Positions 45,834 to 55,350 are shown, counted from the stretch's first letter. The stretch: DNA of 64,000 bases from Fen-1467 sp035519475 (GCA_035519475.1 DATIWI010000252.1:1-64000), one strand, 5' to 3'. Notes: generated by a model from the letters alone, not told the origin. Program-made: numbers and translations.

Positions 45834-46919
45834 TCAACGACCGCCCGCGGCCAGCCGGTCAAGCAAACTCTGCGCGATGGCCGTGAAGGTCTGGGCTGCG
45901 GCGCCGGCGGGCTCATAGACGACCGCCGGCCGGCCCGCGTCGCCTCCGGCGCGGATCTCCGGGAGCAGCGGCACCTGGCCGAGCAGGGCGGTGCCGAGGG
46001 CGGCGGCGGTCCGGGCACCGCCGCCTTCGCCGAAGAGGTGGTGGCGCTGGCCGGTCGCGTCGACGAAAAAGCTCATGTTCTCCGCCACGCCGAGCAGGGG
46101 CACGTTGACCTTGCGGAACATCAGGCCCCCTTTGCGCGCCACGTTCGTGGCGGCGGCCTGCGGGGTGGTGACCAGGATGGCGCCGTCGAGCGGCAGGGTC
46201 TGCACGAGCGAAAGCTGCGCATCGCCCGTGCCCGGCGGCAGATCGACGAGCAGCACCTCGAGTTCGCCCCACTTCACGTTCTGCACGAACTGCTGCACCG
46301 TCTTCATGATCATCGGGCCGCGCCACACCACCGGCGTGTCATCGTCGACCAGGAACCCCATCGACATGACCTTGACCCCGTGATTCTCGATCGGCAGGAG
46401 CATGGCGTCGGCGCCGTCGCCCTCGATGCCGGGGCGCCCGGTCAGGCCCATCATCAGCGGCACGGTGGGGCCGTAGATGTCGCAATCCAGCAGGCCCACC
46501 CGGCCGGCTTGCCCCTGGGCCGCCAGCACCTGCGCCAGCGCACAGGCCAGGTTGACCGCGAAGGTGGATTTGCCCACGCCCCCTTTGCCGCTGGCGATCG
46601 CCACCGCGTGCTTGATGCCCGCGGGTGCGGTGCTTCCCCCCAGGGTGCCCGGAGCGCCGGAGGCCGGCGGAGCGCGCACGGGCGTCACCGCCAGGTCGAC
46701 CATCGTCGCTTTCACCCCGGGCAGCGCGCGCAGCACCTTCTCCACTTCCGCCTTGAGCGCCGTGGGCACCCGCGGATCGGAGGTCGTCAGGGCAAGCGAG
46801 ACCTTCGCCGTGCCGTCGACCAGCGCGGCGGAGCGCACGAGGCCGAACGAGACGATGTCGCGGCTGAAGCCGGGATATTTCACCTGCTTCAGCGCTTCCT
46901 TGATGGCTTCGGGAGTCAC
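45834..46919 (-). CDS. Mrp/NBP35-family Fe-S carrier ATPase without the CxxC pair
   Basis: A 361-residue P-loop ATPase with an N-terminal DUF59 domain (about 1-85), then deviant Walker A AIASGKGGVGKSTFAVN, GLLDCDIYGPTVPLMMG, LLVDLPPGTGDAQLSLVQTL and the conserved ENMSFFVDATGQRHHLFG. In ApbC/NBP35 the last segment usually contains CPxC, which holds a bridging cluster; here it is VDATGQ, so the motif is absent. Starts with GTG at 46919. Likely forms an Fe-S delivery module with the SufT-like protein, possibly with altered cluster chemistry. Confidence 0.9.
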   Translation of the reverse strand: MTPEAIKEALKQVKYPGFSRDIVSFGLVRSAALVDGTAKVSLALTTSDPRVPTALKAEVEKVLRALPGVKATMVDLAVTPVRAPPASGAPGTLGGSTAPAGIKHAVAIASGKGGVGKSTFAVNLACALAQVLAAQGQAGRVGLLDCDIYGPTVPLMMGLTGRPGIEGDGADAMLLPIENHGVKVMSMGFLVDDDTPVVWRGPMIMKTVQQFVQNVKWGELEVLLVDLPPGTGDAQLSLVQTLPLDGAILVTTPQAAATNVARKGGLMFRKVNVPLLGVAENMSFFVDATGQRHHLFGEGGGARTAAALGTALLGQVPLLPEIRAGGDAGRPAVVYEPAGAAAQTFTAIAQSLLDRLAAGGR

Positions 46920-47052
46920 GGTCGAGGTTCGAAGGTGCGCGGCCGGCCTGGAAACACAAGCGCACGGACCGCGCCGCGAAAGGCGGATTTACGTTGTGCA
47001 GGCGGCCCGGCCTGTAAATAAGAAACTCGCCGCGCTCCCCGCGGTCTCTCCC

Positions 47053-48252
47053 ATGCTCCCTGCCATGCCTTCCCGTCTTCTCTCCTTCCTCCTGGCGGCG
47101 GCCGCGGTTTCACCCGTGTTCGCCCAGGGCGGCAAACGCGTCGGCGAGGTCGTCATCGATCTCGACGCCAACGCCACCGCGATCCGGGTCAACGCCTCCA
47201 CTCCGGAGCTGGCCAACCTCGCGCGGGTCGCCTTCGGCGCGCACGGCGCGTACCGGCTGGTGGCCAGTGGCGCGGCGTACGACCTCGATTTTGCGCAGGT
47301 GGGGCCGGCGCAGGTGCGCGTGGAGATCAGCCGCGGGGCGACCGGCGCGCCGGTCTTCAGCGACGTTGTCACCGGCGGCAGCGCCCGCCAGGCGTTGCTG
47401 CGCGCGGCCGACGTGGCGGTGGCCCACACCAGCAAGCTGCGCGGCTTCTTCGCGGGCAAGCTCGCCTTCATCAGCGACCGCGGCGCAGGCATGGAGATCA
47501 TGACCTCCGACCTGTTCGGCGGCGAGGTGGTGGGCTGGCCGGGAGTCAGCCGGCAGATCATCACGCCGCGCTGGTCGCCCGAAGGCCGCCGTCTGATCTT
47601 CACGAGCTACCGCAACGGCTTTCCCGATATCTACGTGCTCGACCTGGCCACGCGGATGCCGGCGCTGCTCGTCAGCGTGCAGGGCACCAACACCGGCGGA
47701 CGGTTCAGCCCGGATGGCGGCCGGGTCGCCATGGTGCTGAGCGGCGAGGGGAACTCGGAAATCTACGTGAGCAACGCCCAGGGCAAGATGATTTCGCGAC
47801 TGACGCGCAGCCAGGCCGTCAAGGCCGGGCCGTGCTGGTCGCCCGACGGGTCGCGCCTGGTGTTCACCTGCGAGCCGGGCCCCCAGCTCTACCTCATGCC
47901 GGCGGCGGTCGGTGCCCAGCCGCAGCGCCTGCTCACCAACATCAGCGGCTACTGCGCCGAGCCCGACTGGTGCCGGTGGGACCCCAACAAGATCGCCTTC
48001 ACCATGGCCGTGGGCCGGCGGTACCAGATCGGCGTGTACGATTTTTCCACCCGGCAGGCCAAACAGGTGTCGAACGCGCCGCTGGACGCGATCGAGCCGT
48101 GCTGGTTGGCGGACGGGCGCCATCTGCTTTACACCGCGCGCCAGGCCAACCAGCGCAGTCTGTGGATCCTGGACACCGAGACCAGCAAAGCGACGCGCAT
48201 CAGTCCGTCGGCGCTCGGTGAAGTCTCGCAGGCGAGCTATTGGATTCAGTAG
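47053..48252 (+). CDS. TolB-like exported beta-propeller protein
   Basis: A 399-residue protein. Signal peptide (MPSRLLSFLLAAAAVSPVFA, starting at the second Met 47065). N-terminal domain like TolB (about 30-140), then WD40-like PD40 repeats: PRWSPEGRRLIFTSYRNG, GRFSPDGGRVAMVLSGEGN, PCWSPDGSRLVFTCEP and so on. TolB works in the Tol-Pal system that maintains the outer membrane; no tolQRA or pal is adjacent here. Convergent with the LolA-like gene, 7 bp apart. Confidence 0.9.
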   Translation: MLPAMPSRLLSFLLAAAAVSPVFAQGGKRVGEVVIDLDANATAIRVNASTPELANLARVAFGAHGAYRLVASGAAYDLDFAQVGPAQVRVEISRGATGAPVFSDVVTGGSARQALLRAADVAVAHTSKLRGFFAGKLAFISDRGAGMEIMTSDLFGGEVVGWPGVSRQIITPRWSPEGRRLIFTSYRNGFPDIYVLDLATRMPALLVSVQGTNTGGRFSPDGGRVAMVLSGEGNSEIYVSNAQGKMISRLTRSQAVKAGPCWSPDGSRLVFTCEPGPQLYLMPAAVGAQPQRLLTNISGYCAEPDWCRWDPNKIAFTMAVGRRYQIGVYDFSTRQAKQVSNAPLDAIEPCWLADGRHLLYTARQANQRSLWILDTETSKATRISPSALGEVSQASYWIQ

Positions 48253-48259
48253 GCGCCGG

Positions 48260-49117
48260 TCACGGCCGGCCCGCTCCGGCGGATCCCGCTCCCGTCGGCT
48301 CGGTCGCCGGCGGAGCGGCCGGCAGCGAAGCCTTGATCCGCTCCACCGTGAAATCGGCATCGGGGATTTCGATGTCCCGGTCGGCCCGCGAACCCTCCAG
48401 CACGGTGCGGGTGCGGCGGTCGGCCGGCTCGATGACCACCCGGGCGGCCGTCCAGGAATCGTCCCTTCGCTGCGTGATTCTCTCCGCCGTGATGTGCTTG
48501 ATCAGGGCGCCGTCCTTGCCGAACTCCTCGATGAACAGCGGCAGGGCGATGTCGGGAGCGACCCAGGTGCGCACCAGCGCATAGCTGGTCGGGGCGCCGG
48601 CGGGCGGTCGCGACACAAGGATCTTGCAGCGACGCTGGGCGAAGCTGTCTTCTCCGACGATTTCCTGCGTGGGCCAGTGCCAGAACTCCTCCGCCAGGTC
48701 CTCGATCGTGAGATCCGATCCGAAGAACGCCTCGCCGGAACCGTGCGGGTTCAGGGAGGCGACATGGTCCGGCGGCGTGAACATCCAGGCGCGGGCATCC
48801 TGGCCGGCCGTTTTTTCGATCACCACCGTCTGGCCCGCGACCGGCGCGGGCCAGAGAACCTGGTAGAGCGCTTTGCTGTCGTCGCCGCGGCGGCGCCCCT
48901 TGATGAGCAGCTGCTTGACGTCGCGTTGCTCCGACCCCGCCGTCGTGCGCACCAGCTGGGCGCGCACGCGGTACCCGATCGTCTGGCGCGCGGCCACCAC
49001 CCGGGTGATGAGCTCGTCGGCGCCCGCAGAGTCGCGGCTGGCGGACGCGGCCGGAGCCACCCCGAGGGCGATGGCGGTCAGCAGCAGCTGCCTCCGGCGT
49101 CGGCTCAGCGCATTCAT
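48260..49117 (-). CDS. LolA-like outer-membrane lipoprotein-sorting protein
   Basis: A 285-residue exported protein with a signal peptide (MNALSRRRRQLLLTAIALGV, cleavage near ASA). The beta-rich core ARAWMFTPPDHVASLNPHG, SGEAFFGSDLTIEDLAEEFW and ERITQRRDDSWTAARVVIEP matches the LolA-like sorting family. The last gene of a four-gene operon: the ATG overlaps the permease stop by 4 bp. It probably carries lipid or lipoprotein across the periplasm after extraction by the ABC transporter. C-terminus Pro/Ala-rich. Confidence 0.85.
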   Translation of the reverse strand: MNALSRRRRQLLLTAIALGVAPAASASRDSAGADELITRVVAARQTIGYRVRAQLVRTTAGSEQRDVKQLLIKGRRRGDDSKALYQVLWPAPVAGQTVVIEKTAGQDARAWMFTPPDHVASLNPHGSGEAFFGSDLTIEDLAEEFWHWPTQEIVGEDSFAQRRCKILVSRPPAGAPTSYALVRTWVAPDIALPLFIEEFGKDGALIKHITAERITQRRDDSWTAARVVIEPADRRTRTVLEGSRADRDIEIPDADFTVERIKASLPAAPPATEPTGAGSAGAGRP

Positions 49118-50235
49118 TCGTAACGCAGCGCCTCGCTGGGATGCAGCCGCGAGCCGCGGTAGGCGGGATACAGGCCGCCGAGGGCGCCCAGCCCCAGGGC
49201 GATGACGAGGGCCAGCGCGATCAGGGGCAGATCGAATTCGCCCTCGATCTTGCCGCGGATCCACGGCGTGGCCTGGAGGAGGCTGACCGCGGCCAGCCCC
49301 AGCAGGATCCCGATCAGGCCGCCGACCAGGCTGAGCGTGATGGACTCGGAGAGGATCAGCCGCATGATGCGGCGCCGCCGCCAGCCGATCGCGAGCAGAA
49401 TGCCGATTTCGTGGATGCGTTCAAACACGCTCATGAGCATGGTGTTGGTGACGCCCACGGCGCCGACCACCAGCGCGATGAGCGAAGTCGCCCAGCTCAT
49501 CGCCTTGGCGGCCTGGATGGCCGTGTTGTTCTGGGCGACCTCGCCGCCGGTGAACGCGTTATAGCCCGAGAACCGGGCCTTGATGGTCTGGCGCAGGGCC
49601 TCGACCTCGCGGTCGGTCGTGCCGGGCGCAAGCTTGAGATTCAGGAAGTTCACCTTGCCCTCGTAGTCCATCACGCGCTGCATCTGCCGCAGGGCCATGA
49701 TCACCGTGCCGTTCTCCACGAAGGCGGCGCTGGTGAACGTGCCGCAGATCCGGAAATCGTCGGTTTCAATGTGGAGCGTGTCGCCGACCGACTTCTTCAG
49801 CATCTCGGCCGCCACGGTTCCGATCACGACGGTCTTCTCGCTGTCGTCGGCGGGCCAGCGGCCCTGGGCCAGCTTGAGATGCCCCCAGAGGAAGCCCTCC
49901 CGCTCCCACCCAAACACGAGCACCGTCGGCGCGTCCTCGATGCTGACCATGTCGCTGAGCAAACCGGTGACACCCTGGACCCGCGGCAGCCGGCGCAAAT
50001 CGTCCTTGATGGCGTCGCCGAACGGCGGCGGCAGCGGATCGCGGCTGGTGACCCGGGTGACGATCAAGTCCGTGCCGCGGGCGGTGTAGGCCTGCGCCCA
50101 GCTTCGCTGGAAACCCCACGCGATGCTGGAGAGTGCCACCACCGCGGCGATGCCGACGGCGATGCCGGTCATGGTGAGGAGGCTCCGCGTCGGGCGCCGC
50201 AGCAGATTCTTGCCCACCAGGGTCAGGAAGTTCAT
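49114..50235 (-). CDS. ABC transporter permease (FtsX/MacB/LolC type)
   Basis: A 373-residue permease with four helices: one near the N-terminus (about 15-40), a large periplasmic domain (about 45-240), then three helices (about 250-365). FtsX-like segments SLVGGLIGILLGLAAVSLLQ and the C-terminal PAYRGSRLHPSEALRYE are typical. In LolCDE/MacAB-type systems it transmits ATP hydrolysis to the periplasmic domain. Overlaps the ATPase by 4 bp and the LolA-like gene by 4 bp. Confidence 0.93.
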   Translation of the reverse strand: MNFLTLVGKNLLRRPTRSLLTMTGIAVGIAAVVALSSIAWGFQRSWAQAYTARGTDLIVTRVTSRDPLPPPFGDAIKDDLRRLPRVQGVTGLLSDMVSIEDAPTVLVFGWEREGFLWGHLKLAQGRWPADDSEKTVVIGTVAAEMLKKSVGDTLHIETDDFRICGTFTSAAFVENGTVIMALRQMQRVMDYEGKVNFLNLKLAPGTTDREVEALRQTIKARFSGYNAFTGGEVAQNNTAIQAAKAMSWATSLIALVVGAVGVTNTMLMSVFERIHEIGILLAIGWRRRRIMRLILSESITLSLVGGLIGILLGLAAVSLLQATPWIRGKIEGEFDLPLIALALVIALGLGALGGLYPAYRGSRLHPSEALRYE

Positions 50236-50981
50236 GGCCCGCCCCCCGCCCAGAGGGTGTCTGCCACGATGCGGCCGTCGCGCATCCGCAGGGTGCGCCC
50301 GGCGCAGGCAGCCACGTCGGAATCATGCGTCACGACGATCAGGCTCATGCCGCGCTGCTGATGCAGGGCGCCCATCAACTCCATGATGTTCTGCGTGCTG
50401 ACGCTATCGAGGTTGCCGGTCGGCTCGTCGGCGAGGAGCAGCTGCGGCTCGTTGGCGAGGCTGCGGGCGATGGCCACGCGCTGGCGTTCCCCGCCCGACA
50501 GCTGTGCGGGCAGATGGCCCAGGCGATCGCCGAGGCCGACCGCCTGGAGGAGTTCCGCCGCGCGGCGGCGCCGTTCGGGCGCCCGCCACGGCATCTCGAA
50601 CATCGGAATCTGGACATTCTCGACCGCGGTGAGCGTCGGCAGCAGGTGGAAGGACTGGAAGATGAAGCCGATGGTGCGCGCGCGGAAGCCGGCGAGGTCG
50701 CGGATGGCCGGCACGGACTGTCCGCGGAAGGCGAGGTCCCCGCTGGTGGGCGCGTCGAGCGCGCCGAGGATCTGCAGCAGCGTGGACTTGCCGCTGCCGC
50801 TGGGTCCGATGATGGCGACGAATTCGTGGATGCGGATGGTGAAGGTCACGCCGCGCAACGCGTGCACCCGCCCCGCATCGAACTGGCGCGTGAGGTCGCG
50901 CGCCTCGATCAAGGTGTCATCGCCGGGGCCGGCCCCCGGCGAATCACCGGCGTTCGCTGGCCGCGAGGTCGGCGTAGGCAT
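50232..50981 (-). CDS. ABC transporter ATPase (LolD/MacB type)
   Basis: A 249-residue ATPase. Walker A GPSGSGKSTLLQILG, Q-loop FIFQSFHLLP, signature LSGGERQRVAIARSLA, Walker B LLLADEPTGNLDS and H-loop VVTHDSD. Such ATPases drive FtsX-type permeases. The start is ATG at 50981 (MPTPTSRPANA); the first about 25 residues are a low-complexity extension. It overlaps the hydrolase gene by 38 bp. Confidence 0.95.
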   Translation of the reverse strand: MPTPTSRPANAGDSPGAGPGDDTLIEARDLTRQFDAGRVHALRGVTFTIRIHEFVAIIGPSGSGKSTLLQILGALDAPTSGDLAFRGQSVPAIRDLAGFRARTIGFIFQSFHLLPTLTAVENVQIPMFEMPWRAPERRRRAAELLQAVGLGDRLGHLPAQLSGGERQRVAIARSLANEPQLLLADEPTGNLDSVSTQNIMELMGALHQQRGMSLIVVTHDSDVAACAGRTLRMRDGRIVADTLWAGGGP

Positions 50982-51714
50982 GGCCAAAGTTGTGCTGCAG
51001 AAACCGCTCGACGATCTGGCTGAGCGCGTCCGGCCGTTCGATGTTGGGGGCGTGCCCGCAGCGCGGGATGAAATGGAGTTCGGCCTGCGGGATATGCTCC
51101 TTGAACTCGCGCGCGGTGGCGGGCGGAGTGATGCGGTCCTCGCTGCCCCACACGAGCAGCACCGGGCAGCAGACGTGGTGGAGGTTCCCACCCAGGTTCT
51201 CGTGCTTGGCCGACCGGGCCATGCGGATGGCCTTCATGATCAGCTGGGCGTTGTTCACGGTCTCATAGACCTCGTCCACGAGCTGCCGGGTGACGTGCCG
51301 GTCCTCGAAGAACACCTCGCGGATCTTCTGATCGACCCATTCCCGGCTCGGGCGGCGCGGCACGGCGTTTTCGAAGCCGCGGCGGAACAGCCCCGAGCTG
51401 CCCGCCAGAATGAGTGCGGCCACGCGCCGGGGATTCCGCAGGGCCAGGCCCAGGGCGACGTGCCCTCCTAGTGAATTGCCGGCGATGACAGCGCGGTCGA
51501 CCTGCTCACGGTCCATGAACGATTCAACGTGATCGACGAGGCTGTGCACGCCCGTCCGTTCGCGCGGCAGGTCCAGCACGGGCAGATCCGGCGCCAGCAC
51601 CCGCCAGTGGGCGGCGAGCCGCGCCGCGCAGGTCCCCCAATCGCCAGACCGGCCGAACATGCCGTGCAGCAGCAGCAGCACCGGCGCGGGCGCTTTGGGG
51701 CTCAACTGAACCAT
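50944..51714 (-). CDS. Alpha/beta-hydrolase
   Basis: A 256-residue hydrolase. Oxyanion region LLLLHGMFGRSGDWGT, nucleophile Ser in VIAGNSLGGHVALGL, acid Asp in VWGSEDRITPP and His in IPRCGHAPNIERP. Resembles esterases and lipases of the MhpC type; substrate unknown. It is the first gene of the ABC-LolA operon, which suggests a lipid substrate. I took the ATG at 51714; the frame is open another 60 codons. Confidence 0.85.
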   Translation of the reverse strand: MVQLSPKAPAPVLLLLHGMFGRSGDWGTCAARLAAHWRVLAPDLPVLDLPRERTGVHSLVDHVESFMDREQVDRAVIAGNSLGGHVALGLALRNPRRVAALILAGSSGLFRRGFENAVPRRPSREWVDQKIREVFFEDRHVTRQLVDEVYETVNNAQLIMKAIRMARSAKHENLGGNLHHVCCPVLLVWGSEDRITPPATAREFKEHIPQAELHFIPRCGHAPNIERPDALSQIVERFLQHNFGHAYADLAASERR

Positions 51715-52046
51715 GGCTCCGAGGGGTAGGATTCCACCATAAATCGAAAGGCCCCGATAATCAAATTTCCCGCGTTCCCCCGGCCGTGCCAGACCGGAAG
51801 GCGTGGAGCGCGCGCACCCGGAGGCGGGCGCGGCGGCCCGCCCCGCGTCTCGAGGAACCCGGGAGGACGCGGCGTTGCGGGTGGCAGCCGACACCGGCCC
51901 CGCCGGCTCGTCGCGCCGAAGACCGGCGAAGACTGAAGCGCTTGGGCGAAAGCTGGTCAGGAACCTGGAACCACGTCGTACCGTTGGACCCAGCCTCGTG
52001 ACTTCGGCTGCTCCAACTTGCCGGTGGCGGCAGCCTGCCCTCCGCC
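51715..52046. other. Intergenic region, no gene seen
   Basis: A 332-bp gap between deoC (end at 52047) and the hydrolase operon (start 51714), both minus strand. It should contain the operon's promoter. No tRNA, terminator with T-run or promoter could be supported. Confidence 0.5.
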
Positions 52047-52817
52047 TCAGGCTGACTTGGCGGGCTGGAGGCGCGCCGCTTCGGCCGCCGCGCGGCGGCG
52101 GTACTCGTCGAGGATCGCGGCGGTGGCGGTGGCGCCGCAGCGCGTGGCCCCCAGCTCGCGCATGCGGATGAGGCCGTCAAGATCGCGCACGCCGCCGGCG
52201 GCCTTGACCTGCACCTGCGGCGGGCAGCTCGCGCGCATCAGCGCGATGTCGTGCTCCGTCGCGCCCTGGTACGAGTACTTGCCGTCGGCGCCCTTGACGA
52301 AGCCGTAGCCGGTCGAGGTCTTCACCCAGTCGGCGCCCGCCCCGCTGGCGAGCTCGCAGAGCTTCCGCTTGAAATCGTCGCCGCCCAAGCCGGCGCCGCC
52401 GTTCGCCAGGTAGTCGTTTTCGAAAATGACCTTCACCTTGGCGCCGCGGCCGTGGGCTTCATCGCAGACCGCCCGGATGTCGCTTTCGACGAACGCCCAG
52501 TCGCCGCTCAGGGCCTTGCCGATGTTGATGACCATGTCGATCTCCACCGCCCCGTCGCGGCAGGCCAGCTCGGTCTCGTGACGTTTCGCCGCCGTGGCGC
52601 TGTTGCCGTGCGGGAAGCCGATGACGGCGCCGACGCGCACGCCGCTGCCCCGGAGCAATTCCGCGGCCCGGCGCACGGCATAGGGTTTGATGCACACCGA
52701 GGCCACGCGGTAGCGAGCCGCGACCGTGCAGCCGTCCGCCAGCTCCTGGTCCGTCATCGTCGGATGCAGCAGCGAATGGTCGATCATCTGGGCAAGCTCG
52801 TCATAGGAGTATTTCAT
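52047..52817 (-). CDS. deoC: Deoxyribose-phosphate aldolase
   Basis: A 256-residue class I aldolase that cleaves 2-deoxyribose 5-phosphate to glyceraldehyde 3-phosphate and acetaldehyde (deoxynucleoside catabolism). The Schiff-base Lys166 is in DWVKTSTGYG, the second Lys205 in VQVKAAGGVRD, and Asp95 is in EIDMVINIGKAL. Start MKYSYDELAQMIDHSLLHP at 52817. No other deo genes are adjacent. Confidence 0.96.
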   Translation of the reverse strand: MKYSYDELAQMIDHSLLHPTMTDQELADGCTVAARYRVASVCIKPYAVRRAAELLRGSGVRVGAVIGFPHGNSATAAKRHETELACRDGAVEIDMVINIGKALSGDWAFVESDIRAVCDEAHGRGAKVKVIFENDYLANGGAGLGGDDFKRKLCELASGAGADWVKTSTGYGFVKGADGKYSYQGATEHDIALMRASCPPQVQVKAAGGVRDLDGLIRMRELGATRCGATATAAILDEYRRRAAAEAARLQPAKSA

Positions 52818-52976
52818 GGCGGAGAGCGGGTGGTTGGACCGGCGGCGACAGGCCGCGGCCGGCCACCGCGCGAGCTTCGGACAAGTCGGGGCCCGCGGCC
52901 AGCCGCATTTTTCGCCGGCGCCGCGCGCCCGCGGAAACCGCCTTGACGTGGCGCGCGATCGGTCCACCAAGGCGGC

Positions 52977-55184
52977 ATGAACCTGCGCCGATTCCTCCCG
53001 GCCGCGCTGCTCCCCGTTCTGATGCTGCGCGGCGCCCCCGCCACCCCGGATGACGCTGCGCGCCAGCTCGCGCAGCGCGTCGTTCCCGCGCTCGCCGGAC
53101 ACTTCAGCTTCGAGACGATCCCGGCCGACGGCGGCCGCGATGTATTCGAGATCGAGGGAGTTGGCGGGAAGGTTGTCCTGCGCGGCAACAACGGCGTGGC
53201 CCTGGCCTCGGCGCTCAATCGCTACGTCGAGGAATTCGGCCACGGCGACATCTCGTGGAACTGCGGGGACCAGCTCGCCCTGCCGGAGCCGCTGCCGCCC
53301 GTGCCGCAGAAGGTTCGCGTCGTCAGCCCCCACCGGTTCCGGTACGCGTACAACTACTGCACGCACGGCTACACCATGGCATGGTGGGACTGGCCGCGGT
53401 GGGAGCGGGAGCTCGATTTCCTCGCCCTCAAGGGGGTGAACCTCGCCCTCGTCATCGAGGGGCAGGAGCAGGTGTGGATCGATGCGTATGGCGCGTTTGG
53501 GTACACCGCGGCGGAGGTGCGGCGCTGGCTTTGCCTGCCGTCCCACCAGCCATGGCAGTACATGGCGAACATGGAGGACTACGGCGGGCCGGTCCCACCG
53601 GCGGTGATCGAGCGGCGCGTGGCGCTCGGCCGGAAGATCGTGGCGCGCATGCGCGAGCTCGGCATGGAGCCGGTGCTGCAGGGCTATTACGGCATGGTGC
53701 CTTCGGACTTCAAAACCCGGTTCCCCCAGGCGAAGGTGCATCCGCAGGGCGACTGGAATGAAGTCCAGCGCCCGGACATGCTCGACCCCCTCGATCCGCT
53801 TTTTGCGAAAATGGCCACCGCGTTCTATGCCGCGCAGGAACGGCTCCTGGGCCCGGTGGGGTACCTGGATGCCGACCCGTTTCACGAGGGCGGCAGCACG
53901 GAGGGCATCGACCTCGCCGCCTGCGGCCGGGCGATCTTCGGCGCCATGGATCGCGCCCGTCCCGGCGTCACGTGGGTGCTGCAGGGGTGGCTGGACAATC
54001 CGCGCCAGCCCATGATTGACGGGCTCGACAAGTCGCGGCTGCTGGTGCTCGACCTCTTCTGCGACACCAAGGAGAACTGGCGGGTGCGCGATCAGTTCGG
54101 CCACACCCCGTGGCTGTGGTGCACGATCCAGAGTTGGGGAGGAAACGTCGGCTTGGGGGGCGACCTCGATGGCCTGCGCGCGAAGCCCGCGCTGGCGCTC
54201 GCCGAAGCCGGACCGGGAAAAGGGCAGATGCGCGGCATCGGCGCCTTGCTGGAAGGCAGCGAGACGCAGCCGCTGCTTTGGGGGATGTTTTTTGGCAACG
54301 CCTGGCGCAGCGACGCGCCTGATCTGGGTGATTGGCTGCGCGACTACGCGCACCGGCGATATGGGGCGGCGTCGCCCGCCGTGGTGCAGGCGCTGCAAAT
54401 CGAGGTGGAAACGGTCTATGCGCACCAGGGGTATGTCGAGTCCGTCGTCTGTGCGCGCCCGTCGTTTGAACCCTATCCGAAGGCGCGCCTCTGGGGATCG
54501 ACCGAGCCGGGTTATGACACCACCCGCTTCGCCGAGGCCTGGCGCTCGCTGCTCGCGGCCGCGCCGGCGTGCGGCGGCAGCGACGGCTACCGCTACGACC
54601 TGGCCGATGTGGGCCGGCAGGTGCTGGCCGACTTGGCGGGGCGCTATCACCGGGCGATTCTCCAGGCGTACGCCGCGAAGGACGCGCCAGCCGTGGGGCG
54701 GCTCAGCAGCCGGATGCTCGGGCTCTTTGACGACCTCGATGCACTGCTCGCGACGCGAAAGGAGTTCCTCCTCGGCGTCTGGCTGGCGGACGCCCGCCGC
54801 TACGGCACCACCAAGGACGAGCAGGATCTCTGCGAGGTCGGGGCGCGCGAACTGCTGACGACCTGGACCAGTCACGACAATGTCACCGACTATGCCAACC
54901 GCCAGTGGTCGGGTCTGGTCGGCACTTTCTACCGCGCCCGCTGGCAGACCTGGCTCGACGCCCTCCAAGCGTCGCTCGCCACGGGCAAGGCGCTCGATTT
55001 TCAATCGGTCCGCGCAATCATCCGCGACGGCGATCTGGCTTGGACCCGCCAGCACGATGGCTATCCGGCGGAGCCGCGCGGCCAGACGATCGAGGTGGCG
55101 CGCCGGCTGTTCGAGAAATACGCCACCGACGCCACCGACAAGACGCTCGGCGGTGGCGGGCAGGGTGCCCGCGCCGGTTCATGA
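52977..55184 (+). CDS. Secreted alpha-N-acetylglucosaminidase (GH89, NAGLU family)
   Basis: A 735-residue enzyme. Signal peptide (MNLRRFLPAALLPVLMLRGA). N-terminal domain, then the (beta/alpha)8 GH89 core with YNYCTHGYTMAWWDWPRWE, the proposed acid/base Glu304 in ADPFHEGG and nucleophile Glu426 in ALLEGSETQP, followed by an all-helical C-terminal domain. GH89 removes terminal alpha-1,4-GlcNAc, for example from heparan-type glycans or mucin. The last about 13 residues (LGGGGQGARAGS) lie within the first copy of a 134-bp tandem repeat, so the tail is probably not ancestral. Confidence 0.95.
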   Translation: MNLRRFLPAALLPVLMLRGAPATPDDAARQLAQRVVPALAGHFSFETIPADGGRDVFEIEGVGGKVVLRGNNGVALASALNRYVEEFGHGDISWNCGDQLALPEPLPPVPQKVRVVSPHRFRYAYNYCTHGYTMAWWDWPRWERELDFLALKGVNLALVIEGQEQVWIDAYGAFGYTAAEVRRWLCLPSHQPWQYMANMEDYGGPVPPAVIERRVALGRKIVARMRELGMEPVLQGYYGMVPSDFKTRFPQAKVHPQGDWNEVQRPDMLDPLDPLFAKMATAFYAAQERLLGPVGYLDADPFHEGGSTEGIDLAACGRAIFGAMDRARPGVTWVLQGWLDNPRQPMIDGLDKSRLLVLDLFCDTKENWRVRDQFGHTPWLWCTIQSWGGNVGLGGDLDGLRAKPALALAEAGPGKGQMRGIGALLEGSETQPLLWGMFFGNAWRSDAPDLGDWLRDYAHRRYGAASPAVVQALQIEVETVYAHQGYVESVVCARPSFEPYPKARLWGSTEPGYDTTRFAEAWRSLLAAAPACGGSDGYRYDLADVGRQVLADLAGRYHRAILQAYAAKDAPAVGRLSSRMLGLFDDLDALLATRKEFLLGVWLADARRYGTTKDEQDLCEVGARELLTTWTSHDNVTDYANRQWSGLVGTFYRARWQTWLDALQASLATGKALDFQSVRAIIRDGDLAWTRQHDGYPAEPRGQTIEVARRLFEKYATDATDKTLGGGGQGARAGS

Positions 55185-55216
55185 CGCGGACCATTCCGCG
55201 CGATGACCCGGAGAAC

Positions 55217-55237
55217 ATGTCAACTATTGGTTGACAT
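55217..55237. repeat. ATGTCA palindrome, copy 1
   Basis: 21 bp with 8-bp arms ATGTCAAC and GTTGACAT around TATTG. Located in copy 1 of the tandem duplication, 33 bp after the GH89 stop. Confidence 0.85.
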
Positions 55238-55350
55238 CTCTTCGTTCGTGTCGCGCCGTCGGTTGGCGCCTAGCCGGATCTCGGCGGTGGCGGGCAGGGT
55301 GCCCGCGCCGGTTCGTGACGCGGACCATTCCGCGCGATAACCCGGAGACC

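Noticed and set aside
52031..52054. CAGCCTG/CAGGCTG hairpin at the deoC end
   Set aside because: It overlaps the stop codon and has no T-run, so not called as a terminator.
52820..55055. Open frame antisense to the GH89 gene joined to deoC
   Set aside because: Only the deoC part (from ATG 52817) resembles a protein; the rest is the complement of GH89.
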